Below are positions 52,348 to 61,054 of a stretch of DNA of 64,000 bases, one piece after another; the stretch's first letter is position 1, and each line of letters starts with the position of its first letter. The stretch is from assembly GCF_000522985.1 (NCBI RefSeq), contig NZ_CP007129.1:620001-684000 (forward strand). The letters run 5' to 3'. The notes beneath the pieces are model-generated. The model worked only from the letters and a program-made list of their open reading frames with translations, searched no databases and had not been told where the DNA came from. The DNA comes from Gemmatirosa kalamazoonensis. Lineage in GTDB: Bacteria; Gemmatimonadota; Gemmatimonadetes; Gemmatimonadales; Gemmatimonadaceae. The translations under genes and the position numbers were made by a program.

Positions 52348-54456
52348 TCAGCGCCGCACGATCACGAATTGCCCGCCGTCCGGCGACACGTCGTACATCG
52401 TGTTGAGCGCGGCCTGATACGGCGCGTGGAAAAGCACGCGCTCGTCCCCGACGGTCGCCGGCCCGCCGAGCATCGGCGGACCGACGCGCACCGCCACGAG
52501 CGCGTCGCCGCGCCAGTAGTACAGCTCCCGCCCGTCGCCGCGCCACACTGGGTCGATGCCCCCGCCCTGCGACACGCGCACACGCCGGCCGGACCGCGGG
52601 TACGAGTCGAGGTACACCTCTTGTTGCCCCGACTCGTCCGACGTGTACGCGATCCACCGTCCATCGGGCGACACGCGCGCGCCCGTCTCGTCGGCCGCCG
52701 TCGCGGCGTACGGGTGCGGGGCGGAGCCGTCCACCGGCTGCACGAGGATGTTGTGCCGGCCGAACGCGTCGTCGGTGACGAGCAGCGCGCTGCCGTCGCG
52801 CAGCCAGTCGCTCGGGAACTGCGTGCCGTCGCGTGTCGCGAGCGGACGCGCCGGCGTGCCGTCGAGCCGCCGCGCGGCGACGTCCTTGCCCCCCGGCGCG
52901 CTCACCGAGTACGCGACGACGGCGCCGTCCGGGCTCCACTGCGGGTCGTTGCTGTCCGCGTCGTCGTCGGTGATGCGCTGCGTCGTGCCGCGGGCGAGGT
53001 CGGTCACCCACACGTCGCTCGTGGTCCGCCCCGAGCCGAACGCGCCGTACGCGACGCGGCGGCCGTCCGGCGAGAAGCGCGGCGTCCACGGCCGCTCGGC
53101 GGGGATCGCGCGCACCGGCCGGCCCGCGCGGTCGACGACGACGAGCGACAGGCCGGACGACGTCGTCGCGCGCACGTCGACGTCAGGGGCGAGCGGGGGC
53201 GTGCTCGCGGGCGTGCTCGCCGGCCGCGCCATCGCCGGCGCGTCGCTCGCCCAGCGGTCGAGCAGCGACGAGCGCCCGAACAGGAGCCCACTCGCGAGCC
53301 CGATGCCGAGCGCGACGAGCGTCGCGTACACCATCACGCGCGCCGCCACGAGGCGCCCGGACGACGTCGCCGCGGACGGTGGTACGGCGGGCGGCGCGAC
53401 GAGCGCGGCACCGAGCTCCGCGGCCGTCGCGAAGCGCGCGTCGGGCCGCTTCTCGAGCGCGCGGCGCACCGCCGCGTCGAGCGACGGCGGCACCTCGGGA
53501 CGCCGCGTGACGAGCGGCGCCGGCGGCTCGTGCAGCATCCGCTGCAGCACCACCTGGCGCGACGCCCCCGACGCGAACGGCGGCTCGCCGACGAGCATCT
53601 CGTGCAGCACCGCGCCTAACGCGTAGACGTCCACGCGCGCGTCCAGCGCGCGCTCGGCCGCGGCCTGCTCCGGCGCCATGTACTGCGGCGTGCCGAGCGT
53701 GAGCCCCGTCAGCGTGAGCCGCTCGCCGCCCGCGTGCTCCAGCGCGAGCGCGATGCCGAAGTCGGCGACGAGCGCGTGGCCGTCCTGCAACAGCACGTTC
53801 TCGGGCTTCACGTCGCGGTGCACGACGCCGCGTGCATGGGCGTGGGCGAGCGCGTCCGCCACCTCGCGCGCGATGCGCACCGCCTCGCCGATGGTCAGGC
53901 GCCCCTCGCGCGCGAGCCGCGTCCGCAGCGTCTCTCCCTCGACGAACGGCATCGCGTACCACAGCAGATCGTCCGCGCTCCCCGAGTCGAACAGCGGCAG
54001 CACGTGCGGATGCTGCAGCGAGGCCGTGACGCGGATCTCCTCGAGGAAGCGCTCGGCGCCGACGGCCGACGCGACCTCGTCGCGCAGCACCTTGATCGCG
54101 ACGGGGCGGCGGTGGCGCACATCGCGCGCGAGATACACGGTGGCCATGCCGCCGCGCGCGATCTCGCGCTCGATCTCGTAGCGGCCGGCGAGCGCGGCGG
54201 CGATGCGCGCCCGCTCCGGCGCGCGCGTCGGCGGCGTGGGCCCGACGAGCGCCTCCACCGCGGGGCGCCCCAGGAACGCGTCGGTCGACTCGTGGTGCGC
54301 GGCGAGGAGCGCCGCGACCTCGCGCCGCAGCGCGTCGTCGTCGCCGCACGCCTCGCGCACGAAAGTGTCGCGCCGCTCGGGCTCGCACGCGAGCGCGCCC
54401 TGGAGGACCGCATCCACCGCGCGCCAGCGCTCCGGCGTCATCGCCGGCGCCGTCAT
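52348..54456 (-). CDS. Ser/Thr protein kinase with TolB-like beta-propeller sensor
   Basis: 702 aa. N-terminal helical segment (WRAVDAVLQGALACEPERR) typical of kinases paired with ECF sigma factors. Kinase domain about 90-350: [44 protein letters not shown]. One membrane helix (VMVYATLVALGIGLASGLLF, near 370-390). The extracytoplasmic part (about 410-702) has WD40/TolB-like blades (RFSPDGRRVAYGAFG, QWSPDGAVVAYSV, RVSPDGRWIAYTSDESG). Overlaps the ECF sigma stop by four bases (ATGA). A classic RD kinase, in contrast with the HLD kinase at 32094. The propeller probably senses an external ligand. Confidence 0.9.
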   Translation of the reverse strand: MTAPAMTPERWRAVDAVLQGALACEPERRDTFVREACGDDDALRREVAALLAAHHESTDAFLGRPAVEALVGPTPPTRAPERARIAAALAGRYEIEREIARGGMATVYLARDVRHRRPVAIKVLRDEVASAVGAERFLEEIRVTASLQHPHVLPLFDSGSADDLLWYAMPFVEGETLRTRLAREGRLTIGEAVRIAREVADALAHAHARGVVHRDVKPENVLLQDGHALVADFGIALALEHAGGERLTLTGLTLGTPQYMAPEQAAAERALDARVDVYALGAVLHEMLVGEPPFASGASRQVVLQRMLHEPPAPLVTRRPEVPPSLDAAVRRALEKRPDARFATAAELGAALVAPPAVPPSAATSSGRLVAARVMVYATLVALGIGLASGLLFGRSSLLDRWASDAPAMARPASTPASTPPLAPDVDVRATTSSGLSLVVVDRAGRPVRAIPAERPWTPRFSPDGRRVAYGAFGSGRTTSDVWVTDLARGTTQRITDDDADSNDPQWSPDGAVVAYSVSAPGGKDVAARRLDGTPARPLATRDGTQFPSDWLRDGSALLVTDDAFGRHNILVQPVDGSAPHPYAATAADETGARVSPDGRWIAYTSDESGQQEVYLDSYPRSGRRVRVSQGGGIDPVWRGDGRELYYWRGDALVAVRVGPPMLGGPATVGDERVLFHAPYQAALNTMYDVSPDGGQFVIVRR

Positions 54457-55073
54457 CCGTCGAGCTCCCGACGGAGCCACATGCGCGCCACGGCCCACTC
54501 GCGGCCGACGGTCGCCGGGGAGATGCCTAACGCGGTCGCCGCCTCGGCGATGCTGAGCCCCGCGAAGTAGCGCAGCTCCACGAGCCGCGCCTTGTGCGGG
54601 TCGAGGGTGGCGAGGCGCGCGAGCGCGTCGTCGAGCGCGAGCAGATCCACCGCATCGAGCGCCGCGGGCTCGGCGCCCTCGCGGTCCACGGCGCCTAACG
54701 TCACGCGCGCCGCGGCGCCCGGCCCGCCGCCGCGCTTCAGCGCGTGCCGCGTGCGCGCGTGGTCCACCAGCACGCGTCGCATCATGCGCGCGGCGACGGC
54801 GAAGAACTGGGTGCGGCTCTCCCAGCGCGCCTCGTGCTGGCCGTCGAGGCGCATCCACGCCTCGTGCACGAGCGCCGTCGGCTGGAGCGTCTGTCCCTCG
54901 CCCTCGCGACGCAGCACGAGCCGCGCCTGCCGACGCAGCTCCGCGTACACGACCTGCGCGAGCGCCTCCGACGCGTCCGCGTCGCCGGTGCCCCACGCGC
55001 GCAGCAGCTCGGTGACAGCGGGGGCCACCCGGACGTCGGGCGTGCCGCGGGGCGGCGTCGGCGTCGGCATCAT
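54453..55073 (-). CDS. ECF sigma factor of the kinase-linked type (ECF43-like)
   Basis: 206 aa. Motifs: SEALAQVVYAELRRQARLVLRRE, LQPTALVHEAWMRLDGQ, SRTQFFAVAARMMRRVLVDHAR, then region 4 with KARLVELRYFAGLSIAEAATALGISPATVGREWAVARMWL. Same subfamily as the sigma factor at 31456 and likewise without an anti-sigma gene; the kinase gene overlaps its stop codon. The ATG pair at 55073/55070 is the sensible start; the ORF open to 55202 has no sigma features. No clear ribosome site. Confidence 0.9.
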   Translation of the reverse strand: MMPTPTPPRGTPDVRVAPAVTELLRAWGTGDADASEALAQVVYAELRRQARLVLRREGEGQTLQPTALVHEAWMRLDGQHEARWESRTQFFAVAARMMRRVLVDHARTRHALKRGGGPGAAARVTLGAVDREGAEPAALDAVDLLALDDALARLATLDPHKARLVELRYFAGLSIAEAATALGISPATVGREWAVARMWLRRELDG

Positions 55074-55205
55074 CGCATTGAGAAGGAGAGGACGAACCCT
55101 GGCCTGGTCTTGGACACACACGGCGGTGAGTGGGTTTCGCTGCGTTTCGCGCGCTATGGGATGAGGCGCCGAGGGCGCCCGGTTTCCCCGTCCCTGGAGC
55201 ACACG

Positions 55206-55667
55206 ATGACTACGCCACGCACCCGTGCCGCCGTTTCACTCGTCGCCGCCGCGCTGACCACGCTCGCGCTCGGCGCTTGCGCCTCGCACCTGTCCCCGGT
55301 CGCGCGGGAGGGCGTCGCCGTCTCGCCCGGGGAGGCGATCGCCATCCGCTTCGACAACGAGGCGCAGGTCTACGTGGACGTCTATCTCATCGGCGATCAA
55401 CGCGAGTGGGCGCTCGGTCGCATCGAGCCGGGCGCGCGCGCGACGCTGCGCATCCCGCAAGCGGCGCTGACCAACACGTCGGGGTTCGTGCGGCTCGCGG
55501 TGCTCGCCGGCGCGCAGCGCTCGGTCCAGGCGGCGCGCGACCCCCGCGCGACGTTCACGATCGCGCAGCCGGCGGGGATGCTGCTGTCGCAGCGGTGGAC
55601 GTTCTCGCAGCGGCAGTCGTCGGCGCCGGAGATCTTCGGGTCGCACGTGGCGGCCGGCCGCCGGTAG
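55206..55667 (+). CDS. Small lipoprotein, beta-sandwich type
   Basis: 153 aa. Lipoprotein signal with lipobox GAC (AAALTTLALGACASHL). Beta-rich mature domain (VSPGEAIAIRFDNEAQVYVDVYLIG, WALGRIEPGARATLRIP) resembling the lipoprotein at 47855. Divergent from the ECF sigma/kinase pair, so it may belong to their regulon. The ATG follows GGAG. Function unknown. Confidence 0.75.
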   Translation: MTTPRTRAAVSLVAAALTTLALGACASHLSPVAREGVAVSPGEAIAIRFDNEAQVYVDVYLIGDQREWALGRIEPGARATLRIPQAALTNTSGFVRLAVLAGAQRSVQAARDPRATFTIAQPAGMLLSQRWTFSQRQSSAPEIFGSHVAAGRR

Positions 55668-55774
55668 CGGCGGCGGGACTCGCGGGGAGCGGGCGCGGGG
55701 CTACCGTGCGGCGCGGCCGTGCGGGGCCGCCGCGCCCCCCCCCGCGCCTAACGTCACCCGCGCCGTCCCGCCCC

Positions 55775-57361
55775 ATGCCCGCGCGTCCCGTCCTCGCCGC
55801 GCTCGTCCTGCTCGTCGCACGCGTCGTCGTCGCGCAACAGCCGCTGCCGCGCAGCACGCCCGAGCGCGAGGGCATCGCCTCGGCGGGCATCCTCGACTTC
55901 GTGCGGGCCGCGGACACGAGCATCGACGCGATGAACAGCGTCATGATCGTGCGCCACGGCCGCGTGGTGGCGGAGGGATGGTGGGCGCCGTACGACTCGG
56001 CGACGCCGCACGTGCTCTACTCGCTCAGCAAGAGCTTCACGTCCACCGCGGTGGGGCTCGCCGCGGCGGAAGGAAAGCTCTCGGTCGACGATCTCGTGCT
56101 GAAGTTCTTCGCCGAGGATGCGCCGCCGCAGCCGTCGGCCAACCTGCGGCAGATGCGCGTGCGCGACCTGCTGCGCATGAACACCGGCCAGACGTCGGAG
56201 GCGCCGTTCGGGATCACCGAGGACACGACGCTGCGCGGGCAGACGTGGGTGCACCGGTTCCTCGCGCACCCGGTGCCGTACAAGCCCGGCACGCACTTCC
56301 TCTACAACTCGCCGGCGACGTACATGCTGTCGGCGATCGTGCAGCGCACGACCGGGCAGACGGTGCTCGACTACCTCGGCCCGCGGCTGTTCGAGCCGTT
56401 AGGCATCGCGCGTCCGCGGTGGGTGACGAGCCCCGAGGGGATCGACGCCGGCGCGTACGGCCTCGACGTGCGCACGGAGGACATCGCGAAGCTCGGTCTG
56501 CTCTACCTGCAGGGCGGCCTGTGGAACGGGACGCGCGTCCTCCCCGCGGCGTGGGTGGCCGAGGCGACGGCGCGCCAGACGTCGAACGGCTCGAGCCCGA
56601 CGAGCGACTGGGACCAGGGCTACGGCTACCAGTTCTGGCGCTCGCGCCACGGCTTCCGCGGCGACGGCGCGTTCGGCCAGTACATGCTGGTGCTCCCCGA
56701 GTACGACGCCGTCGTCGCCATCACGAGCGGCGTGCGCGACATGCAGGCCGTGATGAACCTCGTGTGGGACCGGCTGCTTCCCGCCATGCGCGCCGAGCCG
56801 CTGCCGGACGACCCCGGCGCCCAGCGCGCGCTCGCCGCGCAGCTGGCCACGCTCTCGGTGCGCGTCGCCGCCGGTCGGCCGACGTCGCCGCTCGCGCGCC
56901 GCGTCGCCGGCCGGTGGTACGCGCTCGCGGAGAACGACCGCGGCCTGCGCGCGGTGATGCTCGACCTCGCGCCGCGCGGCGGCCGCGAGCCGGCGCTCGT
57001 CGTGCGCACGGCGGCCGGCGAGACGCGCACGCCGTTAGGCATCGGCCGATGGGTGCGGAGCGCGGCGGGGTTCGCGAACGGCATCGAGCGGCTGCTCGCC
57101 GTGCCCGCGCACCCCGCCGTCGCGCTGAGCGGCGCGTGGGCGTCGGACAGCGTGTTCGCGGTGAAGGTCGTGGCGCCGGAGACGCCGTTCTACTCGACGC
57201 TCACGTTCCGCTTCGCCGGCGACCGCGTGGTGCTCGACGGCGAGCACAACGTGTCGTTCGGCGCCACGACGCTGCCGCGCATCGAGGGGATGCTCAGTGC
57301 AGCGGCGCGTGGGTCAGATCCGGCCGGTGGTGCTCGTCCGACTCCGCGCCGAAACCGTTAG
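55775..57361 (+). CDS. Secreted serine beta-lactamase-like hydrolase
   Basis: 528 aa with a signal peptide (VLAALVLLVARVVVAQQ). PF00144 domain with SLSK (SxxK, near 85), YNS as the Tyr motif (FLYNSPATYML, near 175) and a Gly-rich third motif in DGAFGQYML (near 295). A C-terminal beta-rich domain of about 160 residues follows. Third such enzyme in the window, least similar to the others. The stop TAG overlaps a GTTAGGC heptamer, and the last 68 bases overlap the convergent small ORF. Confidence 0.85.
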   Translation: MPARPVLAALVLLVARVVVAQQPLPRSTPEREGIASAGILDFVRAADTSIDAMNSVMIVRHGRVVAEGWWAPYDSATPHVLYSLSKSFTSTAVGLAAAEGKLSVDDLVLKFFAEDAPPQPSANLRQMRVRDLLRMNTGQTSEAPFGITEDTTLRGQTWVHRFLAHPVPYKPGTHFLYNSPATYMLSAIVQRTTGQTVLDYLGPRLFEPLGIARPRWVTSPEGIDAGAYGLDVRTEDIAKLGLLYLQGGLWNGTRVLPAAWVAEATARQTSNGSSPTSDWDQGYGYQFWRSRHGFRGDGAFGQYMLVLPEYDAVVAITSGVRDMQAVMNLVWDRLLPAMRAEPLPDDPGAQRALAAQLATLSVRVAAGRPTSPLARRVAGRWYALAENDRGLRAVMLDLAPRGGREPALVVRTAAGETRTPLGIGRWVRSAAGFANGIERLLAVPAHPAVALSGAWASDSVFAVKVVAPETPFYSTLTFRFAGDRVVLDGEHNVSFGATTLPRIEGMLSAAARGSDPAGGARPTPRRNR

Positions 57362-57551
57362 GCACCAGCAGCGCCCGCCCGGCGTCGGTCAGCTCGTGCT
57401 CGGCGAGCTGCCGCGTGCGGCCGAACAGGTACACCTCGATGTGCCCGCCCTTGCCGTGGAACACCTCGAGGATGTGCGCCGGGTTCAGCGCACAGGTGCG
57501 CGTGACCCAGACCAGGTGCTCGTGCGGGTCTCGCGGAATTGGGCTGCTCAT
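57294..57551 (-). CDS. Small hypothetical protein (85 aa)
   Basis: Starts at ATG 57551 behind GGAGG. The product (PHEHLVWVTRTCALNPAHILEVFHGKGGHIEVYLFGRTRQLAEHELTDAG in part) is soluble and rich in His, with one Cys. No family recognised. Its 3' end overlaps the end of the convergent serine hydrolase by 68 bases, which lowers confidence slightly, but the ribosome site and codon use support it. Confidence 0.6.
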   Translation of the reverse strand: MSSPIPRDPHEHLVWVTRTCALNPAHILEVFHGKGGHIEVYLFGRTRQLAEHELTDAGRALLVPNGFGAESDEHHRPDLTHAPLH

Positions 57552-57736
57552 GGCGCCTCCGGCGTGGGGGAAGGGATGCGCTGCCGTCGCACACGGGGCC
57601 TTCCCCCCATACTGCACACCCGACGCCGCCGCGCCTAGGCGCCGAGGGCCGAGCAAAACGTGATCTGCGTCACACGTGGCACTCAGCTTGCCCAGGTCGC
57701 CTAGTCGTCGCTCGCGTCCCGGCAGTCCCCGCCCCC

Positions 57737-57850
57737 ATGTCACATCTCACGTCACACCTGCTCTCGCTGGCCGTCGGCGCCGTCTGGATCGCCGCCGCCG
57801 GCGCCATCCTCGTCGCCGCGCATCGCGCGATCCGACGCGGGGGCGCCTAG
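57737..57850 (+). CDS. Possible 37-aa single-span membrane peptide
   Basis: MSHLTSHLLSLAVGAVWIAA opens the peptide, which holds one membrane helix and a basic end (HRAIRRGGA). Composition and codon use suit a real small membrane protein, but there is no strong ribosome site and no homologue I can name. The gene stands alone between two minus-strand genes. Confidence 0.35.
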   Translation: MSHLTSHLLSLAVGAVWIAAAGAILVAAHRAIRRGGA

Positions 57851-57855
57851 GTCGA

Positions 57856-58368
57856 CTAGCGCTTGAACAGCGTCACCGGAGAGACGCCGCCGTTCAGGAA
57901 GGAGCCGTCCACCCGCGAGGCGTCGGACGAAACGATGCCGCGGTAGCTCGGCGTCAGCGTGCACGAGCTGCAGACCGTGCCGACGTACAGCATCAGCGTG
58001 TCGCCGTTCACGGTGCCGACGAGCGAATACGCGGCCGTCATGAACGGCGTCGTGGTCGTGCCGGTGCCGCTCACCAGGCCGCCGCTCGCCTGCTGCAGCG
58101 TGAACGTGTAGGTGTGCGTCACGTCCGGCCCGTCGCTGGTGCCGACCCACGTTCCCGAGGCGTCCACGGTCGGCGGCGTCGTCACGACGAGCTGCGTGCT
58201 GCCGCCACCGCCGCCACCACCGCCGCCGCCACCGCCGCCGCTTCCCTTGCTCGCCAGCGGGTGCGCGGGCACCGACGTCGCTTGGGTCGGCGAGGAAACG
58301 TCGGAGCACGCGGCGACGAGTGCCGCGGCGAGGACGGCGAACGGCAGGGTCCTGGCGATGGATGACAC
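57856..58368 (-). CDS. Lipoprotein with poly-Gly linker
   Basis: 170 aa. GTG start at 58368 with GGAGA upstream. Lipobox VAAC (AVLAAALVAACSD). A linker of 13 consecutive Gly (GSGGGGG...GS) joins the signal to a beta-barrel-like domain of about 110 residues (VTHTYTFTLQQASGGLVSGTG, SLVGTVNGDTLMLYVG, SSCTLTPSYRGIVSSD) with two Cys close together. No enzymatic motif. Function unknown; the domain resembles small lipocalin-like repeats of surface proteins. Confidence 0.75.
   Translation of the reverse strand: MSSIARTLPFAVLAAALVAACSDVSSPTQATSVPAHPLASKGSGGGGGGGGGGGGGSTQLVVTTPPTVDASGTWVGTSDGPDVTHTYTFTLQQASGGLVSGTGTTTTPFMTAAYSLVGTVNGDTLMLYVGTVCSSCTLTPSYRGIVSSDASRVDGSFLNGGVSPVTLFKR
58201..58241. repeat. 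GCC/ACC trinucleotide run coding for poly-Gly
   Basis: An imperfect run of GCC and ACC triplets on the plus strand encodes the 13-Gly linker of the lipoprotein. Triplet gain or loss here changes linker length without a frameshift. Confidence 0.7.
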
Positions 58369-58564
58369 GGGTGTTCTCCGGATGGGGTGGGGTCGCAACG
58401 CCCCCCGGAGAAGCAAGACGGAGCGCAGCGAGACGCGCTCCGTGAATGCGTTGTCGCGCAACGAGTTGTGCGGCGCGCGGCGGCGCGGAGGCGGCCGCGG
58501 GGGCGTATCGAAGCGTGCCAGGCCTGTATCGGAACGATACGGCAGGCGCACCCCGGCGCCGCCG
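58369..58564. promoter_or_regulatory. Upstream region of the poly-Gly lipoprotein with GTATCG repeats
   Basis: 196 bp, no ORF. GTATCG occurs at 58505-58510 and 58526-58531, and its inverse CGATAC at 58535-58540. The last two form a perfect palindrome GTATCGGAACGATAC (6-bp arms, 3-bp spacer). A candidate operator about 158 bp before the GTG start; the regulator is unknown. Confidence 0.4.
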
Positions 58565-59986
58565 CTATTGCCGCGTCCAGACCAGCACGACGCTGCAGCC
58601 GTCGAAGTTGTCCGGGGGGCGGTACTTGATCGGGACGGACCCGCCGTCGGCGTAGACCTCGATGCCGACCACGTCTTTCGTCCCCACCCACATGTCGATG
58701 TCGTCGCCGCGCGGAACGGCCTGCCCGTTCAGGACGATCCACGCCGCGCATCTCGCATTGCCGCCATGCAGCCTCGTGAACGGGCTGGTGCCCAATAGCC
58801 TCGTGCCGAGGTGCCTGTCCGGAACGACCCACACCGCCCGCATGCCACGCAGCGCGTCGCTGACCAGGGACGCGTGCAGGCGGACGAGATCCTCTGCGGT
58901 GATGAACCGGTCGGCGACGTTGCGGGCCCGCCGGTCGAGGAACCCCGCGAGCCCGGAGGTCGGCGTGCCGAGCACCGTCACCGCGGCGAGCGTCGGCACG
59001 CGGTCCATCCGCACGTTCACGGCGGCGGCGCGGTCGGAGCCGAGGTCGACGGGCAGGCGGCGCAGCGCGAACCCGATCGCCCGCACCTCGAGCGTGCGCG
59101 TGCCTGCGGGCAGCCCGCCCAACGAGAAGACCCCGTCCGCGTCGGCGGTCGTCGAGGCGGTCGCGCCGCGGATGGAGACCCGCGCCCCGCGCACGGCTCG
59201 GCCGGCCGAGTCGCGCACGACGCCGGTCAGGCGTGCGGTGCCGTGCATCGCGCCGGCGGCGGTGGTGTCGCCGGCCGTCGTGTCGCCAAGGGCGAGGTCG
59301 AGCATCATGAACCCCCGCGGCGGCACCTCCAGCGCGACCTCGCCGCTCGCCCGTCCCGGCGCCGCGGCCGACACGACCATCTCCTCGCCGGCCGGCACGC
59401 CGCACAGCACGTAGCTGCCGCCCCGGCCGGTGGTCACGGGGACGCGGCGATGCTCGGTGCGCACCCCGCCCGCGTCGAGCGCGACCTCCGACCACGTGAG
59501 GACGACCTTCGCGTTCTCGACCGGCGCTCCGTCGGCCGAGTCGCGCACGCGGCCCGCGAGCAGCCCGCTCGAGTCGCTCGGCGCCTGCGCGCTGCCGCAG
59601 ACGACCGGGCGCACGCGGGCGAGGTCCGGCACGCCCAGGTCGACGCGGACGATGTCGACCCCGAGCTCGACGACCCGCGGCGTGGCCTGGACGCGGAGCA
59701 GGTCGAGCAGCGGGTGAAAGAACGCGACGAGGTAGCGGCCCGGCGCGAGCGAGTCGACCCGGAACCGCCCGGCCGAGTCGGCGGCCACGGTGCGGCCCCC
59801 GTCCAGATCGCCGGCGCGCACGACCTGCACGTAGGCCCGCGCGAGCGGCCGGCGCGTCAGCGAGTCGTACACCACGCCGTACAGCGCGCCGTCCGCGGAC
59901 GCGGGCGGTTGCGCGACGGCCAGGTGCGGCCCGAGCGCCAGCGCGGCGATCGAGGCGGCCACCACGGCGACACGGCGAACGCGCAT
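58565..59986 (-). CDS. Secreted protein with carboxypeptidase-regulatory-like repeats and plug-like end
   Basis: 473 aa with a signal peptide (VVAASIAALALGPHLAVAQ). Three CarboxypepD_reg-like beta-sandwich repeats (LYGVVYDSLTRRPLARAYVQV, LLAGRVRDSADGAPVENAKVVL, LTGVVRDSAGRAVRGARVSI), each followed by a G-x-F or G-x-Y turn. The C-terminal ~110 residues resemble the plug of TonB-dependent receptors (VTVLGTPTSGLAGFLDRRAR, DVVGIEVYADGGSVPIKY), but no beta barrel follows. So a receptor-like plug without its pore; possible partner for another barrel. Function unknown. Confidence 0.8.
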   Translation of the reverse strand: MRVRRVAVVAASIAALALGPHLAVAQPPASADGALYGVVYDSLTRRPLARAYVQVVRAGDLDGGRTVAADSAGRFRVDSLAPGRYLVAFFHPLLDLLRVQATPRVVELGVDIVRVDLGVPDLARVRPVVCGSAQAPSDSSGLLAGRVRDSADGAPVENAKVVLTWSEVALDAGGVRTEHRRVPVTTGRGGSYVLCGVPAGEEMVVSAAAPGRASGEVALEVPPRGFMMLDLALGDTTAGDTTAAGAMHGTARLTGVVRDSAGRAVRGARVSIRGATASTTADADGVFSLGGLPAGTRTLEVRAIGFALRRLPVDLGSDRAAAVNVRMDRVPTLAAVTVLGTPTSGLAGFLDRRARNVADRFITAEDLVRLHASLVSDALRGMRAVWVVPDRHLGTRLLGTSPFTRLHGGNARCAAWIVLNGQAVPRGDDIDMWVGTKDVVGIEVYADGGSVPIKYRPPDNFDGCSVVLVWTRQ

Positions 59987-60066
59987 CGGGCAGGCTCCGC
60001 GGGAAGGAAGGCGGCGAAGCTAGAATGCCGCCGGAAGCCCCGCCAGTCGTGGGCGCGGCGCGCGTG

Positions 60067-61020
60067 CTAGGCCAGCGCGCGCCGCACCCCCTCGATGCTG
60101 GCCCGCAGCGCGGCGATCGAGTCGCCGCTGTCGGGCGCCGTGTCCTGCTCGACGAAGAAGTGCTGCAGCCCCGCCGTCGCCGCCTGCGCGAAGATGGGCC
60201 GGTAGTCGATCTCCCCCTGCCCGACGGGGACGATCTTCGCCGCGCGCTGCCGCTCGGCCTGGCTCGTCATGCCGGCGAGCGCCGCGAGCCCCGCCATGTC
60301 CTTCACGTGCCACAGCGGGAAGCGGCCCGGATGCTTCGCGAACAGGTCGAGCGCGCGCTGCCCGGCCACCGTGGCCCACCCGATGTCCAGCTCCAGCACC
60401 ACGCGCTCGGGGTCGAGCTCCGCGAGCAGCACGTCGTACGGCGTGCGGCCGTCGGGTAGCGGCTGGAACTCCATGGTGTGGTTGTGCACGAGCACCTTGA
60501 TGCCGTACGGCTTCGCCGCGGCGGCGACCTCGTTGTACTGCTCGATCGTGCGTCTGACGCCGTCGACCGACGGCGGCGGCATCGGCGGCCGCTGCCCTCC
60601 GGGACGCATCCCCGCCGGCGGCGGACCGCCCGCGGCGGCGTAGCGGTGCCCCATGAGCTGGTAGCCGGCGAGCTGCTTCTCGAGGTCGGGCCCCGGCCGC
60701 AGCGCCGCGTGCGTGCTCGGCGCCGTGAGCCCGGCGCGGTCGAGCGCGGCCTTCACCTGCTCCGGCGTGCGCCCGTTGTACGAGAAGAACTCGACCTCGC
60801 GGTAGCCCGCCTGCGCCACCTGCGCGAGCGTCCCCTCGAAGTCGGTCTGCATCCGGTCGCGCACCGTGAACAGCTGCACGCCGACGCGATCCGCCGTCGG
60901 ACGGATCGCGTTCGCGCTCGCGTTCGCGCTCGCGCGGGCGCATGCGGCGAGCAGGCCGCCGCCGAGTGTCGCGGCGGCGAGGTCGCGCAGGAAGAGCCGG
61001 CGACTGCGGGCGTGGGACAT
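60067..61020 (-). CDS. Tat-exported sugar phosphate isomerase/epimerase-like lipoprotein
   Basis: 317 aa. Twin-arginine signal (SRRLFLRDLAAATLGGGLLAACA) with a lipobox LAAC, so possibly a Tat lipoprotein. A 12-base direct repeat encodes SANASANA after it. The AP-endonuclease-2-like TIM barrel includes GVQLFTVRDRMQTDFEGTLAQVAQAGYREVEFF, KVLVHNHTMEF, VVLELDIGWATVAG and LWHVKDMAG; His and Glu/Asp of the metal site are present. Usually acts on keto-sugars or inositols; substrate not evident. It precedes the cytochrome gene on the same strand (34 bp). Confidence 0.85.
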   Translation of the reverse strand: MSHARSRRLFLRDLAAATLGGGLLAACARASANASANAIRPTADRVGVQLFTVRDRMQTDFEGTLAQVAQAGYREVEFFSYNGRTPEQVKAALDRAGLTAPSTHAALRPGPDLEKQLAGYQLMGHRYAAAGGPPPAGMRPGGQRPPMPPPSVDGVRRTIEQYNEVAAAAKPYGIKVLVHNHTMEFQPLPDGRTPYDVLLAELDPERVVLELDIGWATVAGQRALDLFAKHPGRFPLWHVKDMAGLAALAGMTSQAERQRAAKIVPVGQGEIDYRPIFAQAATAGLQHFFVEQDTAPDSGDSIAALRASIEGVRRALA

Positions 61021-61054
61021 GAGATCTCCGGTGTGAGGAGCGACGCGCGAGCGC

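Noticed and set aside
57601-57670. Additional gene in the plus-strand ORF at 57539-57850
   Set aside because: Only the last 37 codons from ATG 57737 look like a protein; the earlier part has no ribosome site or coding character.
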